From assembly GCA_021018995.1 (NCBI GenBank), contig CM037597.1, positions 32,552,936-32,616,935 of the forward strand: 64,000 nucleotides of DNA, in the 5' to 3' direction. The notes under the pieces were generated by a model. The model was not told where the DNA came from. It searched no databases and was given only the letters and a program-made list of their open reading frames with translations. The DNA comes from Chloranthus sessilifolius. Lineage: Eukaryota > Streptophyta > Magnoliopsida > Chloranthales > Chloranthaceae. The translations under genes and the position numbers were made by a program. Of the stretch, positions 10,677-22,523 are shown one piece after another. Each line of letters begins with the position of its first letter. Position 1 is the first letter of the stretch.

Positions 10677-12773
10677 TGTGACGACCCGACTTTTCCAATA
10701 CCTCAACTATAGGAAAGGCCGGTTTGCCAACCTATCGGTTAAACGATAAGCTGGATAAACAGAGCACATATCAGAGTAAAACATAATAAGTAACCAAGCT
10801 AAGGAAAATGCAGAAGCAATTAAAGTAAAGAACCACCGATGATGGATGACCATCATCGAGACATGGCTCACAACAGTAATAAATCAATAAGTACTAAACC
10901 AAAATATCCAACCAAAGGTGGGCCAACAAATCCAAGTCTAACACTCTCACCAAAAGCAATTAAATAAACTAGATCCTAAGCCAAAAAATACTCCTCAAGA
11001 GGGACCTCAGGTTCTTCCTCGGGTACGTAATCAGGATCAGGCTCGCAACCCTGAAATGTCACGTCAGTACCTGGACCTGTGACGTATAGTCGGAGTGAGC
11101 TAACCAACAAAGCTCAGTAGAAAAATATCATCAACGGCATTGTATTTTAACCAGCATAGTTTTCAAAACATATTTCAGAATATAACATGTCAGAACTAGA
11201 TAATGCGGTAAAATACTGAATCTAAATGTAGAATAATCATACGTAAGATCAAGTTCTAAATAAGAGAAAACAGATTTAAAGCAGATGCAAATATTTGGCG
11301 TCTTAGTGTCTCTAACTTCTATATGTAAAGTTCAGTAATTCATGACTTAATCCTCAACTTAAAATACCTCCCGAGTTAACTATATCTCGAGAGCAGGAAT
11401 ATAGTCGATGGGAACCCCTACCTACCATTGTCGTTCATGAACCCTTTTTCAGAATGCAATAAGCCCCTACACTCAGGAGGGTAACTTGCACCAAGAAATT
11501 GTTCAGAAATTTTAAGGGGTCGTTCAGGTGAATCATAAAATAGATGCAGGTACCAATATAGTTCAAGTGCAAGTTTCTTATACATAGTTCATATTTTAGA
11601 GTTTATATCAGATTTTCAATTTACAGATGTGATTTCAATGGCATATGCAAGTTCGAAGATTCTAATTCAAAATATTCATGCGAATTAAAATAAAATGCGG
11701 TAGTGATGAGATTTTCCTACCTCGGGACATTTCACACAAAACCTGAGTCCAAACAAAGCTTAATGGACGGTGCCAAGACCCACACTATAACCTAGCAACC
11801 ATACAGACCTTATGTTACATGTCTAGTAGCATAATAATCACACAATTCAGAAAGGGAAAAGAAAATGAAGACAAAAACATCTTCTGTAGTCGCACGAGTG
11901 ATGATAATCCTCGCGCGAGCAATAACTTAAACTCGTGCAAGCGAGCACAGAGACTACAATATAATCAACCCTTTTTGAGTATACGACATCTAAAGTAAAA
12001 CTTCTGGAGATTGCTCGTGCGAGCGAGCTATAAGACTCGATCGCGCGAGCTAAAGAAACTACGTGATCGGACCTTCAAAAATTCACATAAAGATGCGATT
12101 TTCATCTCGTTTTCACTTGAGTCGATTCCTACACATCTAATTTATTGATTCTAATCAATAATATTAATCAAAATCGTACCTTTAACCGAAGATTTTCCCG
12201 ATTTGAAAAAGAACCGCACCAAAGGGTTTTGGAACAAAATCATCGGATCTCCTCTACGATTTGCACCTCAATCAATCCCACGAGTTCACAGGGACAACTC
12301 CTATTCATCCCCAATAATCTCAACCTCTCCCAAACGTCAAAAATGAAACCAAGATCAATTCAAACTCTCCCTAGGTTTATGGATCTCAAACAAAGCTTCG
12401 TGATGATCAAACGATTCTAACGTGGCTAGGGTTTTTCGGCGGATGGGGGCTCTCGTTTCCTTCTCTTTAAATTAAACAAAATTGAGTGTAAAATGGAAGG
12501 AGCATCTTTCTTATAATATGGTTGCTTAAAGTTTTAAGCACACACATTCCTATTGTGTGTTAAACTTCTAATTTTAATTATTTCAAGTTCGGTGTTGAGC
12601 GGCACACCGAAGTCTGTGCATGACTTTCACACAAGGGTCCAAACATGCTCTAAATCAGAATCCGTCCGCACAATCACATCTAAATAATATTCCAAAACAA
12701 ATGGTGATGTTGGTCGCCGAGCCGAATACGCACATGGTTAGTCTAACTCGGGTTCAAAATACGGGTCTTTACA
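10677..12773 (-). mobile_element. 5' LTR of element B (Del/Tekay-like chromovirus), inserted in element C
   Basis: On the minus strand the LTR starts TGTAAAGACCC at 12773 and ends GGGTCGTCACA at 10677, about 2.1 kb. The ends form an 11-bp imperfect inverted repeat. To its right the element C polyprotein resumes in mid-sentence (DIKNFLK), which dates B as younger than C. It carries GAGC/GCTC palindromes in U3 and, near its 3' end, a short acidic ORF shared with LTR D. Confidence 0.8.
11885..12055. repeat. GCTCG-type palindromes in LTR B
   Basis: Several short palindromes occur here, including CTCGCGCGAG (about 11,911), CTCGTGCGAGCGAGC (about 12,015) and GATCGCGCGAGC (about 12,040), plus CGCACGAG and ACTCGTGCAAGCGAG variants. 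Related words fill the homologous part of LTR E. Confidence 0.65.
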
Positions 12774-13472
12774 CTTGAGGAAATTCTTAATATCTGAGAA
12801 CCAAGGTGGCTCATCATCAGGCATTGTAGGTTCCTCAATCTAGAGGCAAAAGGCCGGTTCATTCCTTTGCTCGATCATGATCGGCTTCATCTCAACTCCA
12901 TACGAGATTTCTATCATTGACGCCAAAGTTGCTAATGCGTCAGCAAAGCGATTCCTTATCTGAGGGACATATGAGAATGTCACGCCTTCAAAACAAACTA
13001 TCAGATCCTCAAGGTGCTCATGGTAAGGGATCAATTTCTCATCTTTTGTCTTCCAATCTCCATTCGTCTGGCATATGATCAACTGCGAATCGTCAAACAC
13101 TCGGAGGTGAGTTTTATTCAGATCAAGAGTCGCCTGCAAACCAGTGGCACAAGCTTTGTACTCAGCTATGTTGTTAGTGTAAGGGAAGTTGAGCTTGATA
13201 GAGACTGGTACATGGGATCCTTTCAGCGAAATTTGAATGGCACCAACTCCCTGACCTTCGGCATTTGCTGCCCCGTCAAAGTGCGCTACCCAAGATTCTT
13301 CGGCTTCTTCTGCTTCTTCTGTATCATCTTCCATCATGAACAGGATGTCCTCATCGGGGAACTCAGTTCTCAAAGGCTCATAATTTGGCAAAGGATTGTC
13401 GGCAAGATGATCGGTGAGTGCCTGCCCCTTGATTGACTTCTGAGTGATTTGCGTGATGTCAAATTCAGACAA
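12774..13472 (-). pseudogene. Element C: second (plant-type) RNase H and start of its linker
   Basis: This long open stretch has HFDGAANAEGQGVGAIQI, NNIAEYKACATGLQATLDL, LRVFDDSQLIICQ and RNRFADALATLASM. These are the four acidic-residue motifs of a cellular-type RNase H. Tat/Ogre elements have this second RNase H after the retroviral one, so it fixes the lineage. Downstream the text continues to PPWFSDIKNFLK, the usual lead to the integrase, where LTR B interrupts it at 12773. One stop (TAG) lies after the domain. Integrase is beyond the nested block, outside the window. Confidence 0.85.
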
Positions 13473-14800
13473 TAAAAGCTATCATTGTGCAGTTCGTCCA
13501 GTGAGAGCCTACTTCTCGAACAGGTATGTCAATGGGTTCATTCGGGTCAAAAGTACAATGGCTTGGGATAATAAGTAATGGCGGAGCCTCTAAGTAGCCC
13601 ATACAAGAGCTAGGCATGCTTTCTTCAGATGAGAATGGCGTGTCTCATAATCAGTAAACTTCTTGCTCAAATAGTAGATGGTCTACTCCCTTCTTCCTGT
13701 CTCGTCATGCTGCCCTATGACACATCCCATCGAAACTTTTGTCGTGGAGAGATACATCAAGAGTGGTCTCCCAAGCTCGGGTGGTACTAACAAAGGTGGG
13801 TTAAAGAGGTAGCCTTTGATTTTGTCGGACGCTGCCTGACAATCGTCGTTCCATTCAACGGACGAATTCTTCCTTAGTAGCATGAAGATTGGCATGTAGA
13901 TTGGAGTTAGTTGTGTAATGAACCGATTGATATATTGTATTCTACCCAAGAACCCTCTAACTTCTTTCTCAGTAGATGGTGGCGGCATTTTTGTGATAGC
14001 TTTGACTTTGATTGGGTCGACCTCGATCCTTCTCCTGCTGACGATGAATCCCAATAGTTTCCCAAACATGGCACCAAATGTGCAGTTCGATGGATTCAGG
14101 CGTAATCTGTATTTTCTCAACCTCTCGAACAGCTTCTGAAGGTTTACCAAATGATCACCTTGCTTCGATGATTTAGCTATCATATCATCGACATACACTT
14201 CAATTTCTCAGTGCATCATGTCGTGAAACAGCACAGTCATAGCTCTCTGGTATGTTACACCGGCATTCTTCAGCCCAAATGGCATGACTCTATAGCAAAA
14301 GGTTCCCCACGGGGTGATAAACTCTGTCTTCTCTCGATCTGCCTCTACCATCTTAATCTGATTTTATCTGGAGAATCCGTACATAAAAGAAAGCATCTCG
14401 TGCTTAGCAGTATTATTGACCAAGATGTCGATGTGTGGCAATGGGAAGTCATCCTTTGGGCTTGCCTTGTTGAAATTGCGGAAGTCGATACACATGCAGA
14501 CCTTTTCATCCTTCTTCGGTAAAGGCATGATATTGGCTAGCCAATGCGGGTACTTGGATACCTTGAGAAACCTCATGTCATACTGCTTAATGTCCTCGTC
14601 TTTGACTTTCAACATCTACTCGGGTCGGAGATGTCTCAGCTTCTGCTTGACTGGCTTCATATTAGGGTAGAGAGATAACTCATGCTCGACCAAATCGCTG
14701 TTTAGACCAGGCATTTCCTCGTATGATGAGGCAAAAACATTTTGGTATGACCGAAGGAAGTTGATCATGCTTTTTCTTTCTTCAGGAGATAGCGACATTC
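13473..14800 (-). pseudogene. Element C: reverse transcriptase and first RNase H
   Basis: The order on the minus strand is an EHELSLYPNMKPVKQKLRHL entry, WLANIMPLPKKDEKVCMCIDFRNFNKASPKDDFPLPHID, then FITPWGTFCYRVMPFGLKNAG and the YVDDM active site at about 14,190. LNPSNCTFGAMFGKLLGFIVS and KEVRGFLGRIQYINRFI follow, then a region with the AIYYLSKKFTDYETRH feel of the retroviral RNase H. All core RT motifs are readable. Several in-frame stops interrupt it, for example between the entry and LKVKDEDIKQYD. It would copy element RNA to cDNA; this copy is dead. Confidence 0.85.
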
Positions 14801-14973
14801 CAATTTTGGTAATTCAGGAAATCTCCTCACTCCCTAGATTAACGTCTTCAATTTCTTCGACAATGGAGGTAGGGCCATGCTCAAATTTTGCAAACCGGTC
14901 AAGGAGCTCACTGGGGAGCTCCTCCAAAGGGATATCCTCGTCCAAACTCGTAATCCCACCTCTTCTTATATTT

Positions 14974-15271
14974 CTACAGGAAAGGGATCGATTTTACAGG
15001 GGATGGGTATTTCAATTAAGACATATTTTATGGGATTTTATTTGAAATTTTAAATGATAATGTTTTTGGACTTTATATTTTTTTAATGTTTTTATAATTT
15101 TTATTCTCTTTGGAGACGGAGCCTAGGCAGCACGAGTCTGTGTATATACAAGGTATTGCCTGCCAAGGGCTTATCTCTCTTTTTATAGGTTGTTTTTTTT
15201 TAGAAACGGGTGCCGAATGTTAGGCCATTCCCCGCTTTTAGGGTTTAGGGAAAAGATGCCCGGTTGCATAC
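14974..15271 (-). other. Candidate intron between protease and RT of element C
   Basis: The reading frame ends ...AASQ at a strong donor (CAG/GTATGC), and an AT-rich 298-nt block runs to a TTTCCTGTAG acceptor. The downstream frame (SLDEDIPLEELPSELLDRF, leading into RT) follows. Ogre elements are known for a spliced intron in exactly this place. After joining the frame is off by one base, so a later indel or a different acceptor is needed. Confidence 0.6.
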
Positions 15272-15835
15272 CTGAGAGGCTGCTCCTTTACCTGTTTGGA
15301 TGGAGGGTATTGAGTGATACGACTCTTCCGAGTCAGCCTCCATCATGTTGATCCTTATTTCATCTGAGATGATATCCTCAAATGTTAACAAAGTTTTATG
15401 GTGATTCACCATAGGGGGAGTCTGTTTAGGTACGGGTTGTTGCTCCTCAAAGAGGGAAAATGCGACCAAGTCTATCTCCAGGCAGGGAAGAGTGATGTGG
15501 GGATTGGTGGGATAAATCGGTGTTGTGGGCTTGTGTGGGGTTAATCGGGTTACCCCATTCGGGTCAATTTTTACAACCCCGGCGCTCACAAATGAACTTC
15601 TGATATGAGGCCTGGGACTAGGTTTCTCCTCTATGTGGATCCCCCTGGCTTTTGCAGTTGCCATCGCACAAGCTTTCTCCTTAGCCTCCCGTACTTCTTC
15701 TTCCGTGGGCTTGTAACCTAGCTTAAACCTAAGTTTTTGACCGCCCTTGCCTGTGACAGGTTCCTTCCTTCCTTGTAATCTGGGCCCAAGACCCCTTCCT
15801 TTTTTATAGCCCCATTTTTAGAGCATAACCACTGC
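15272..15835 (-). pseudogene. Element C: G-patch-like and acidic linker after protease
   Basis: At about 15,664-15,835 the minus strand encodes a YKKGRGLGPRLQG stretch followed by LSLGYKPTEEEVREAKEKA, the G-patch-like pattern of Tat polyproteins. A 139-codon open stretch follows, with a Pro/Thr-rich part and an acidic end (MMEADSEESYHSIPSI), reaching the candidate intron donor. It lies between protease and RT and is likely part of one pol ORF. Confidence 0.6.
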
Positions 15836-16420
15836 TGCTACCATACCACCTCCGGTTCTTGAAATGATGCCCTCGATGGGCTCCGGGAGTATCGTCGATA
15901 CCTCGTATTCGAAACTGTGGAGGCCAACGTTTTCAGTGGAGTACGGTATATCTAGTATTTTAGGTTTTTTAACAATGTTGGTGGCCTTCTCTTTCTCACT
16001 GTGTCCCTCACCGATGATTGTTATGATCTTATGCCCCGATGTAAATTTGAGTTTCTGGTGCAATGTGGAGGGTATGGCTCCAACTTCATGTAGCAACGGG
16101 TGCCCTAGCAGCAGATTATATGAGGATTTGATGTCCATCACTTGAAACAAGATGGAGAAGGTCATTAGCCCAATTAATAGCTCCAAATCAACTTCTCCCA
16201 TTATTTCTCGTGTGTTATCAAAACCTCTGGCGCTAGTTCTCGTGGTTCTTAACATGCAAGGATCTATCCCAATCTTGGTAGCAGTTCTCAGCAGGCATAT
16301 GTTTAATGAAGACCCATTATCGATCAACACTAGGGGATAATCATATTTCTGGACTTAATGGTTATATTCAAAGATTTTGAGTGACTACCTCCTACATCAG
16401 GTAAATCGACATCAGAAAGA
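15836..16420 (-). pseudogene. Element C: aspartic protease
   Basis: The translation MLIDNGSSLNICLLRTATKIG contains the catalytic D-N-G-S loop. FDNTREIMGEVDLELLIG, FQVMDIKSSYNLLLGHPLLHEVGAIPS and LHQKLKF follow, the complete Tat retropepsin pattern in the right order. Its open stretch extends beyond the domain into a C-terminal linker (SEKEKATNIVKK). Compared with element A's protease the active site is intact. Upstream, a stop separates it from the gag tail (around 16,336-16,360), so it is not an intact polyprotein. Active form: a homodimer that processes Gag-Pol. Confidence 0.85.
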
Positions 16421-17374
16421 GAAATGGTATTGGGAGCCATCACTTGACCAATTATTTACCCGACTTCATCCAGGCTAACCTAAAGTGACACATGGGTATT
16501 CTTTAATGCCCCCATTAATGCTTGGAAATGGAGTGGGGACGTCATCAATAGATCCCATACAGTAATATGGGCAAGCATTCTTTTCAGCTGAGTCTCCAAG
16601 ATATGTTCTCGACTCATTTTCTCAAAAAGATTCACTGCGCTATCTTTCTTCCCCTCTGATTAGGCTTGTGCTGCTGCCAATGCTTCTGGCTGCTTTGACA
16701 TCTTCCTAGATTGGGTGATGAAGACCACTGCTCCTTCTCTATGGCTACCAGCGTTAATATATATTTGTTCATAACTCAGCAAGACCTGATGAGGATCATA
16801 GGTTGGCCCCGAGATATGAAGCAGTATAGCCATTGGTATCAGAGGTACTTGCACTGCGGGTTTCAAAGGTGTGGGCAACACTTGATTTACCTCGGTGATA
16901 GCTGGTTGGGTGGTAAAATTAGGCCAAATGGGAGTGGTGAAGCTTGAGGGTGGTGGCACAGGGGGAAAAGGGGTAAGATTAGGCCATTGGTAGCTAATAG
17001 GTGTCGACAGGGGATTGGGGGTATGATGGGCCATCGGGTAATTGACGGGGGCGGTGGTGTATGGTTTGTATGCCTTTATATGCACATAGTTGACAAGAGT
17101 GGGTGATGAAAAATAAACCCTAAGATCTAAGGGTTCGGCTTGTGGTGTTGGGCTGGTAAAGTAGTCTGATAAATTTAGGGGTTCAATCACCCCAATATTC
17201 CTTTCTTCATAGTTCCTTGGCAATGGTGCCACATAGCTCTCCCGATCACTGATGTAGTTTGATGGGGTCAAACTGGAGCTCCTCCTCATATCCCTCTACC
17301 ATCTCGATGGTGTATCTGGGACCTGCTCCTCCGGTAGGATGTGGGGGCAACGACACTTGATGGATGTTTGCATG
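16421..17374 (-). pseudogene. Element C: gag-protease linker, proline-rich
   Basis: A 209-codon open stretch (16,660-17,289) is rich in Pro, Tyr, Thr and Ser, with repeated SDYFTSPTPQAEPLDLRVYFSS-like pieces. It lies between the zinc-knuckle region and the protease on the same strand. No known domain is visible. Such spacers vary greatly among Tat elements. Short stops and frameshifts separate it from both neighbours. Confidence 0.55.
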
Positions 17375-18420
17375 CTAGTTTACTTGAGAAGGTGCCGGTG
17401 GAATGATTTTTCGGACATCGATCAAATCTTGGATCACGTGCTTCAATGGGAAGCAGTGATCAATTGGGTGACCCGGACCTTGATGAAAATTACAATGGGT
17501 ATTAGGGTCGTAATTTTTTGGGATCGGGTGAGGAGAAGGTTGCAGTTGACGAATAGTGACTAATCCCTTTTCTATTACATTTAGTGATTGCCCCAGGGGT
17601 GTAAACACTCGGTCATAGCGGGCTCTCCTCTATTTCAAAGTATCTGCATTCCTTGCCCATTCCCTGCTCTCTGAATTTGCTCGATTATGACTGGCACTGG
17701 CTATGCTACTTGAAATTAGAACAGGGTTATGCTATTATTGAGTCTGGTATTGGTAATGTTTTAGACATCAGCCCCGGTCCTCTTTTCATTCCTTTGTTCC
17801 GAAAATCATCTAACCCCACTGGCTCCACTTGGTATATTTTTGTTTAGGCGCCCCTCCCTGATGGCATCTTTACAGTGGTTGGCGTTCCTCAGCAGATCAG
17901 CAAAACTGGATTGTTGCTGGTAAACCAAAAAGTCTGATATCACTGATAGAGTATTCTTGGAAATCATTTCGATCTGCTCATCGTCAGGTATCCTGTTTCT
18001 GACCTAAGTTGTCAGTGCTCTCCAATGCCCCAGATAATCGTTGAAGGTCTCATTTGGGTTCTGCTTTAACCGGGCCTGGCCAGACTTACGCTGTTCGATG
18101 TCAATATTATAAACATATTATTCCTGGAACAAGTGTATTAATTCCTTCCATGTTTTCATCATAGATGGTTCTAAAGACGTGAACCATCTCAAGGCCGGAC
18201 CGGTCAAACTCTTTTGAAAGACCTTTATCAACAGTCTTTCATCCCCTCCATACTGGCACATATCCCCATAGTAGGACTTGAGGTGTGCAATAGGATTGGC
18301 GGTGCTGTTGTACTTATCAAAAGCTAGCATTTTAAATTTGGGAGGCAAGGAGACCTCAACGAACAAACATAATTTTGTGAAGTCCGTGGCGTGGATTTCA
18401 GCACCACCCATTTTCATCAA
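17375..18420 (-). pseudogene. Element C: gag core with CX2HX4HX4C knuckle
   Basis: The capsid core is at 18,118-18,420 (LPPKFKMLAFDKYNSTANPIAHL, then LLIKVFQKSLTGPALRWF and WKELIHLFQE). Its second half is readable with stops (NPNETFNDYLGHWRALTT, IPDDEQIEMI). At 17,375-17,608 is the knuckle CNFHQGPGHPIDHC followed by PLKHVIQDLID, the pattern of Tat/Ogre gag where the second Cys is replaced by His. Several stops and shifts break it. The protein would form the particle shell and bind RNA. Confidence 0.8.
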
Positions 18421-18426
18421 CTGCTT

Positions 18427-20172
18427 TTATATTTTGTCTAATTGTTCTTTCAGCTGCTCTGACTCCTTGGATATGAGGGTCACTTTTTTGACAGTTGGTT
18501 GGACTTCACTTTGGATTACAAGAGGGTGGGAAATGATAGGAGGAGGGTTAAGGCTGGTCAATGCCCCAGCATAGGCTCCACTATTCCTAATCTTGTCCTC
18601 TTCGTACTGCTGGTCGGCATAGTGCGCAGTGAGAGTGGGATTCTCTTGCTGGTGTTGCATGGACTGGAGGGGAATGGCATGAGTGGGGGTTGGGTGAGTC
18701 TATTGTGGATGAGGGAATGTTTGTTCAATGACGGGATTTTAGAGTGGGGCCAGATGAGGCCATTGAGCATGGGGGAAGGTTTGAAGCTTAATTTAGGATG
18801 TGGGGATATGGCCAAATTGGGGTTGATGTAAGGCATGGGTTTGAGTTGGGTATGAGGGTGTGAATGGGTGAAATTCTAGAGGAATTGTGAAGGTTATGAA
18901 TGTGAGGCTCGAAGATTTTATTGGGCTTGGGTTTGGGCCATGAAGCCTTGGGTGGGTTGGGCCACAAAACCTTGGTCATGATAGGTTTGGGCTATGGGGC
19001 ATTGATGGGTTTGGGCCACAGGCCCTTGGTAGGTTTGGGCCTTGGTCGGTCTGGCCCATTGGGCCTTATGGATCTAAGCCATGGGCCCATTGGGCCTTGA
19101 TGGGTCTGAGCCATGGGCCCTTGGTGGGTCTGGTCCATTGCCCCTCGATAGGTGTGGCTTATGGGGCCATGGGGCCCTGAGACATGTAGGAAATGGGGGT
19201 TTCGGCCATTGGGCTTTGAGATAGGTGGGTAGTGAAGGCTTGGGCCATTGGGCCTTGGGACATGAGGGTAGTGGGGGCTTGAATGGTATGGATGATTGGG
19301 GGTTGATGGGGGTTATGAGGGAGTGAGGCATGGAGGCTTGATAAGGTATGAGATGGATCCATGGATGTGTGGTGTGGGAGGAGATGTGTTGGGAGGCCTT
19401 CCACCTATTGTAGATGTGGAACATCTCCTCCATCATGGCCATAGAAGGAGGATTGGATGGAGATTGCCTATTTGATGGTTGGAGGGGTGTGGATAGGGTG
19501 TGGGAAGAGGAAAAATTGGGCATGGCCCCGGTAGAATTGGGCATGGCCCGAGTGAGGAGTGGGATATGAGTGGGGTTGAAGGAATGATTTGGGGCCATGG
19601 TAGATGAAATGGGCATATGTGGGGAAGATGTATGGGGCATGGATGTGGAAAATGAGAGGGGAAAATTGGCCATGGCTTCAGGCATCACTTGGGTGAATGG
19701 AGGGATGTGTGAGGGGTTAGATGTGGTATGGATAGATGCGGGTGGATCAGGTTGGGCGGATGAAAATAGGGTATGTGAGTTAACGTAGAGGGTGGGTTTT
19801 GAATAGGTGTGGAAGGGAGGTGAGATGGGCTAGAGATGGCCATGGATGAAGGCATGGCTTGGGAAAATGATGAGAAATTGGGATTTTAGATATTTTGGAA
19901 AGTGGTGGAAGGGAAAATAAGGGCACCGAACGGGCTGGTTATGGTGAGGGTTGAATTGGTGAGGGGGATGGAAGTAAAGGCTTCTTTAGTATGGGAATAG
20001 GTTGGAGAATTTGGCGGGGATGAGTCGGGATCGGCATAAGCCGGGTCCACAGCTCACGGCATGTATCGATATCGGGTTGGGTACAGGCGCCTTGGATGGG
20101 GCCTGTAAAGGTTCCTCCTTCTTCCCCTACGGGATGATGGAGGGTACGATGATGCCGTTGTGCCGGCACCAA
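18427..20172 (-). pseudogene. Element C: long proline-rich N-terminal part of gag
   Basis: Three minus-strand frames are partly open across this region and share one composition: Pro, Ser, His, Met and Gln, with no hydrophobic core. The longest (19,074-19,688) contains repeated QWPKP, SHTLSTP and HPLI-like words. Near the core there is a helical stretch (ESEQLKEQLDKI). I treat the whole as a frameshifted N-terminal gag extension. The true start is unclear; an ATG near 20,172 is the most upstream candidate. Confidence 0.45.
18920..19280 (-). repeat. Coding minisatellite in gag of element C
   Basis: Around a dozen imperfect units of about 27-33 bp, rich in GGGCCATTGGGCCTT-type words on the plus strand. 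On the minus strand they encode QGPMAQ- and KAQWPKP-like peptides. Frames change between units, so indels accumulated after the repeat formed. Confidence 0.65.
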
Positions 20173-20548
20173 TCAAAACTTTATTTAAAATTTTTAATTT
20201 TAATAATTTTTTTAAAATTTTTGTAAGTGAAAACAAATGAGGATTCTGGGGCTTTTTTGAATTCCCTTCTCGGGTAGCTCTCATATCCTAATAGGTCCCG
20301 CGACAAAGGTTTCGAAGCGCTTCGAAAGAATCAAAAGGAAACTTCTTGACCTATTGAAGGCATAAAAACCAATGTAAACAATTTGATCCCCCGAAATGAA
20401 TAAAAAAGAAGTCACATTCTTTTGATCGGCGAGGGCGTACTGGGTGTCAAAAATTACGAGGCCTAAACAGAGGCACTAAACACACTGATCAGAGAGTTCG
20501 GGGAGTGAAATAGGCCACAGATATGAACTATTGCTGTTCAGAACCAGC

Positions 20549-20668
20549 CTGGCGCAACTATTAGTGACGCCAGAGCAAAAAGTCCAGATTTAAAGCTGGT
20601 GCAACTAATAGTTGTGCCAGTGCATTTCTGGGAATTTTTGCATTAGCGCAACTAATACTTGCACCAGA
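20549..20668. repeat. LTR-type palindromes inside the leader of element C
   Basis: Three hairpins at about 20,549-20,575, 20,595-20,622 and 20,643-20,668 share the GCAACTAATAGTTGC core found in U3 of LTR C and of the solo LTR at 2528. They lie about 0.8 kb inside the element, not in an LTR. Confidence 0.8.
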
Positions 20669-21173
20669 ACAAAATGGTTCTCCAGTATCTTTGACAGCAG
20701 CAACCTCAGTTCGGGATGGATCTCCAAACTGGCTTTTGGTGGAAGCTGGGCTTCCGGGGACTGACTATTTATATGACCCGCTCTCTTTCTCACCGAGCCT
20801 AAGGATTTAAGGCTGAAATGGGTTCACTACCACTCAGTCTTTCCCGAGTTTTAAGCTTGGTAACGAAAATGTTACCCACCCGATATACCTCAATTGCAAG
20901 CACTTTTCTTAGGTACTAGGTGGGCTGGAACTTTTTCGAATCATCACCACTAGGGGCTATCGCCGTACTAAGACCCGGGTGGTTTTATGTGTGCCTAAAT
21001 AGCCCAACCCTTTAAAAATCTACCCTACAAAAATTAATTTAGATCCCCCTTGTTGGTTCAATTTCATTTTTCACTTTTATGGAAATTTTCTTAAGTTCAA
21101 AGGCCGGGAGTGAGGATCCCGTGCCGCCTCTACGGGCCGGTGTTCACTGGCGGAATATGATTGCGGAATTAAA

Positions 21174-21350
21174 AGCGTAAGTAGGCCCGCCAAACGGCTA
21201 AGGCACTTTAAATGAAGGAAATGTAAAGAAATTAAATGATAATGAGCAAGTAGACCCGCCAATTGGCTAAGGTGCTTAAAATGACGGAATCGTAAAAAAA
21301 TTGAATGGTGCGTAAGTAGGCCCACCAATCGGCTAAGGCTCATAAATGAC
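21174..21350. repeat. Three tandem units (about 70 bp) in the leader
   Basis: Units begin near 21,175, 21,246 and 21,310 with GTAAGTAGGCCCGCCAA or close variants followed by CGGCTAAGG. The spacers are A/T-rich. Confidence 0.75.
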
Positions 21351-21490
21351 GTAAAGTAGGGGTAAGTAAAATGACATAATTGGAGGGGTGAGTAAAAAAA
21401 TAGTAAAAATAAACTAAAAAATAGTAATAAAAGGTTAGTAAAATAAAAAAATAAATGGGCTAAGTTCAAGGGGAAGCTCTACTAGCTACT

Positions 21491-21508
21491 TCCCCAACAG
21501 AGTCGCCA
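21491..21508 (-). other. Primer binding site of element C
   Basis: TGGCGACTCTGTTGGGGA on the minus strand, two bases after the LTR end. The form TGGCGACTC... is the kind reported for Ogre/Tat elements (tRNA-Arg, from memory). Confidence 0.8.
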
Positions 21509-22230
21509 TCTGTGCAACCGTGGAAATCGAGATGATCCCGTCGCGACAATGTGCTCTCTTGTGAAAAATATAGAGTCGCCACTCGAAGCTTTTGGTGTCC
21601 CAAGAAATCTAAATCATTTTTATAAGCACCAAGGTGTTACAAATATGACTCTGAATCCAGTTTATGCCAAAGGCTCTTAGGTAGGGGCTTCGGTTATCGA
21701 TTGGGAATGTGTTAGGCACCCAATCAACCCACTTAATGCAGTCTCTACTAATGGCAAAAAAAAATGATATAAAAGAAAATAAAATAGCTTCCTCTTGGCC
21801 AAATGGGTCTTAAAATCCTATTTGTGCCCCTCCGTTCCTACCAAAAATTCGGCGGCAAAACGGCACATATGGGAGGATGGTAGAATAATCGAGAAGGTAG
21901 ACGAATAGAGAGGAGAGCCAGAGCTCTTGGGCCCTTGTTGCACCACTATGGAGTCTTGCGTTGACTTGCTTCGGTGAGCTTTTGAAGGTTTATATGGTAT
22001 GGAATGAGGTTCTAACTCCTAAGGGTTGATGGCTAAGAAGTAGAGAGGGAAGGCTAGGGGGTAACACACCTCTAACCTAGAGCTTATGGATGAAATGCTA
22101 TGGTCTAAAGGATTTTTTAAAGTTCTAGAATTTTTATGGGAGTGGTGCACTAGAGGAGAGAGAGAGAAGGGATTCCTTAATCTCTTAATTGCAAATTTTT
22201 TTAAGCCATTTGCAAGGGAGCATGCCTCTC

Positions 22231-22240
22231 TATTTATAGG
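22231..22240 (-). promoter_or_regulatory. TATA box of LTR C
   Basis: CCTATAAATA on the minus strand, in the same position relative to the palindromes as in the sister LTRs. Confidence 0.7.
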
Positions 22241-22523
22241 AAAAAGAGAGGTTAGGAGGGTGCTTAGGGGCTAATTGGGTTTAGCAATTAGGTAATGGGC
22301 CATCAAAAGGTTTTCTAATATTTTTGGAGCCTTAAAAAATGTGAGAAGGTGCTCCAATGGTGGATGATAGGGTGAGGCTTTAAACCACTTAAGGGGTTGC
22401 ACATCGATAGTAAATGGGTGCAACAGAACTAGCAAAACACACCCCAAAAGGTCAAGATGGTCAACAAGTCAAACCCCAATCTTGATTTTTGAGGTAAAAA
22501 TATATAGTTACTGTTCAAATGTC

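Larger units (their letters stand above)
20173..21490 (-). other. Leader of element C between PBS and gag
   Basis: No convincing ORF is present. The leader holds an 18-bp perfect palindrome TTTCGAAGCGCTTCGAAA (20,310-20,327), three hairpins of the LTR type (20,549-20,668) and three roughly 70-bp tandem units (21,174-21,350). The putative AT-rich ORF at 21,077-21,469 looks like a composition artefact. Confidence 0.6.

Noticed and set aside
13014..14670. Plus-strand ORFs opposite RT and RNase H
   Set aside because: Shadows of well-recognised minus-strand domains.
21077..21469. 130-codon Phe/Leu-rich minus-strand ORF in the leader of element C
   Set aside because: Contains the roughly 70-bp tandem repeats and AT-rich DNA between PBS and gag; no similarity to known proteins.
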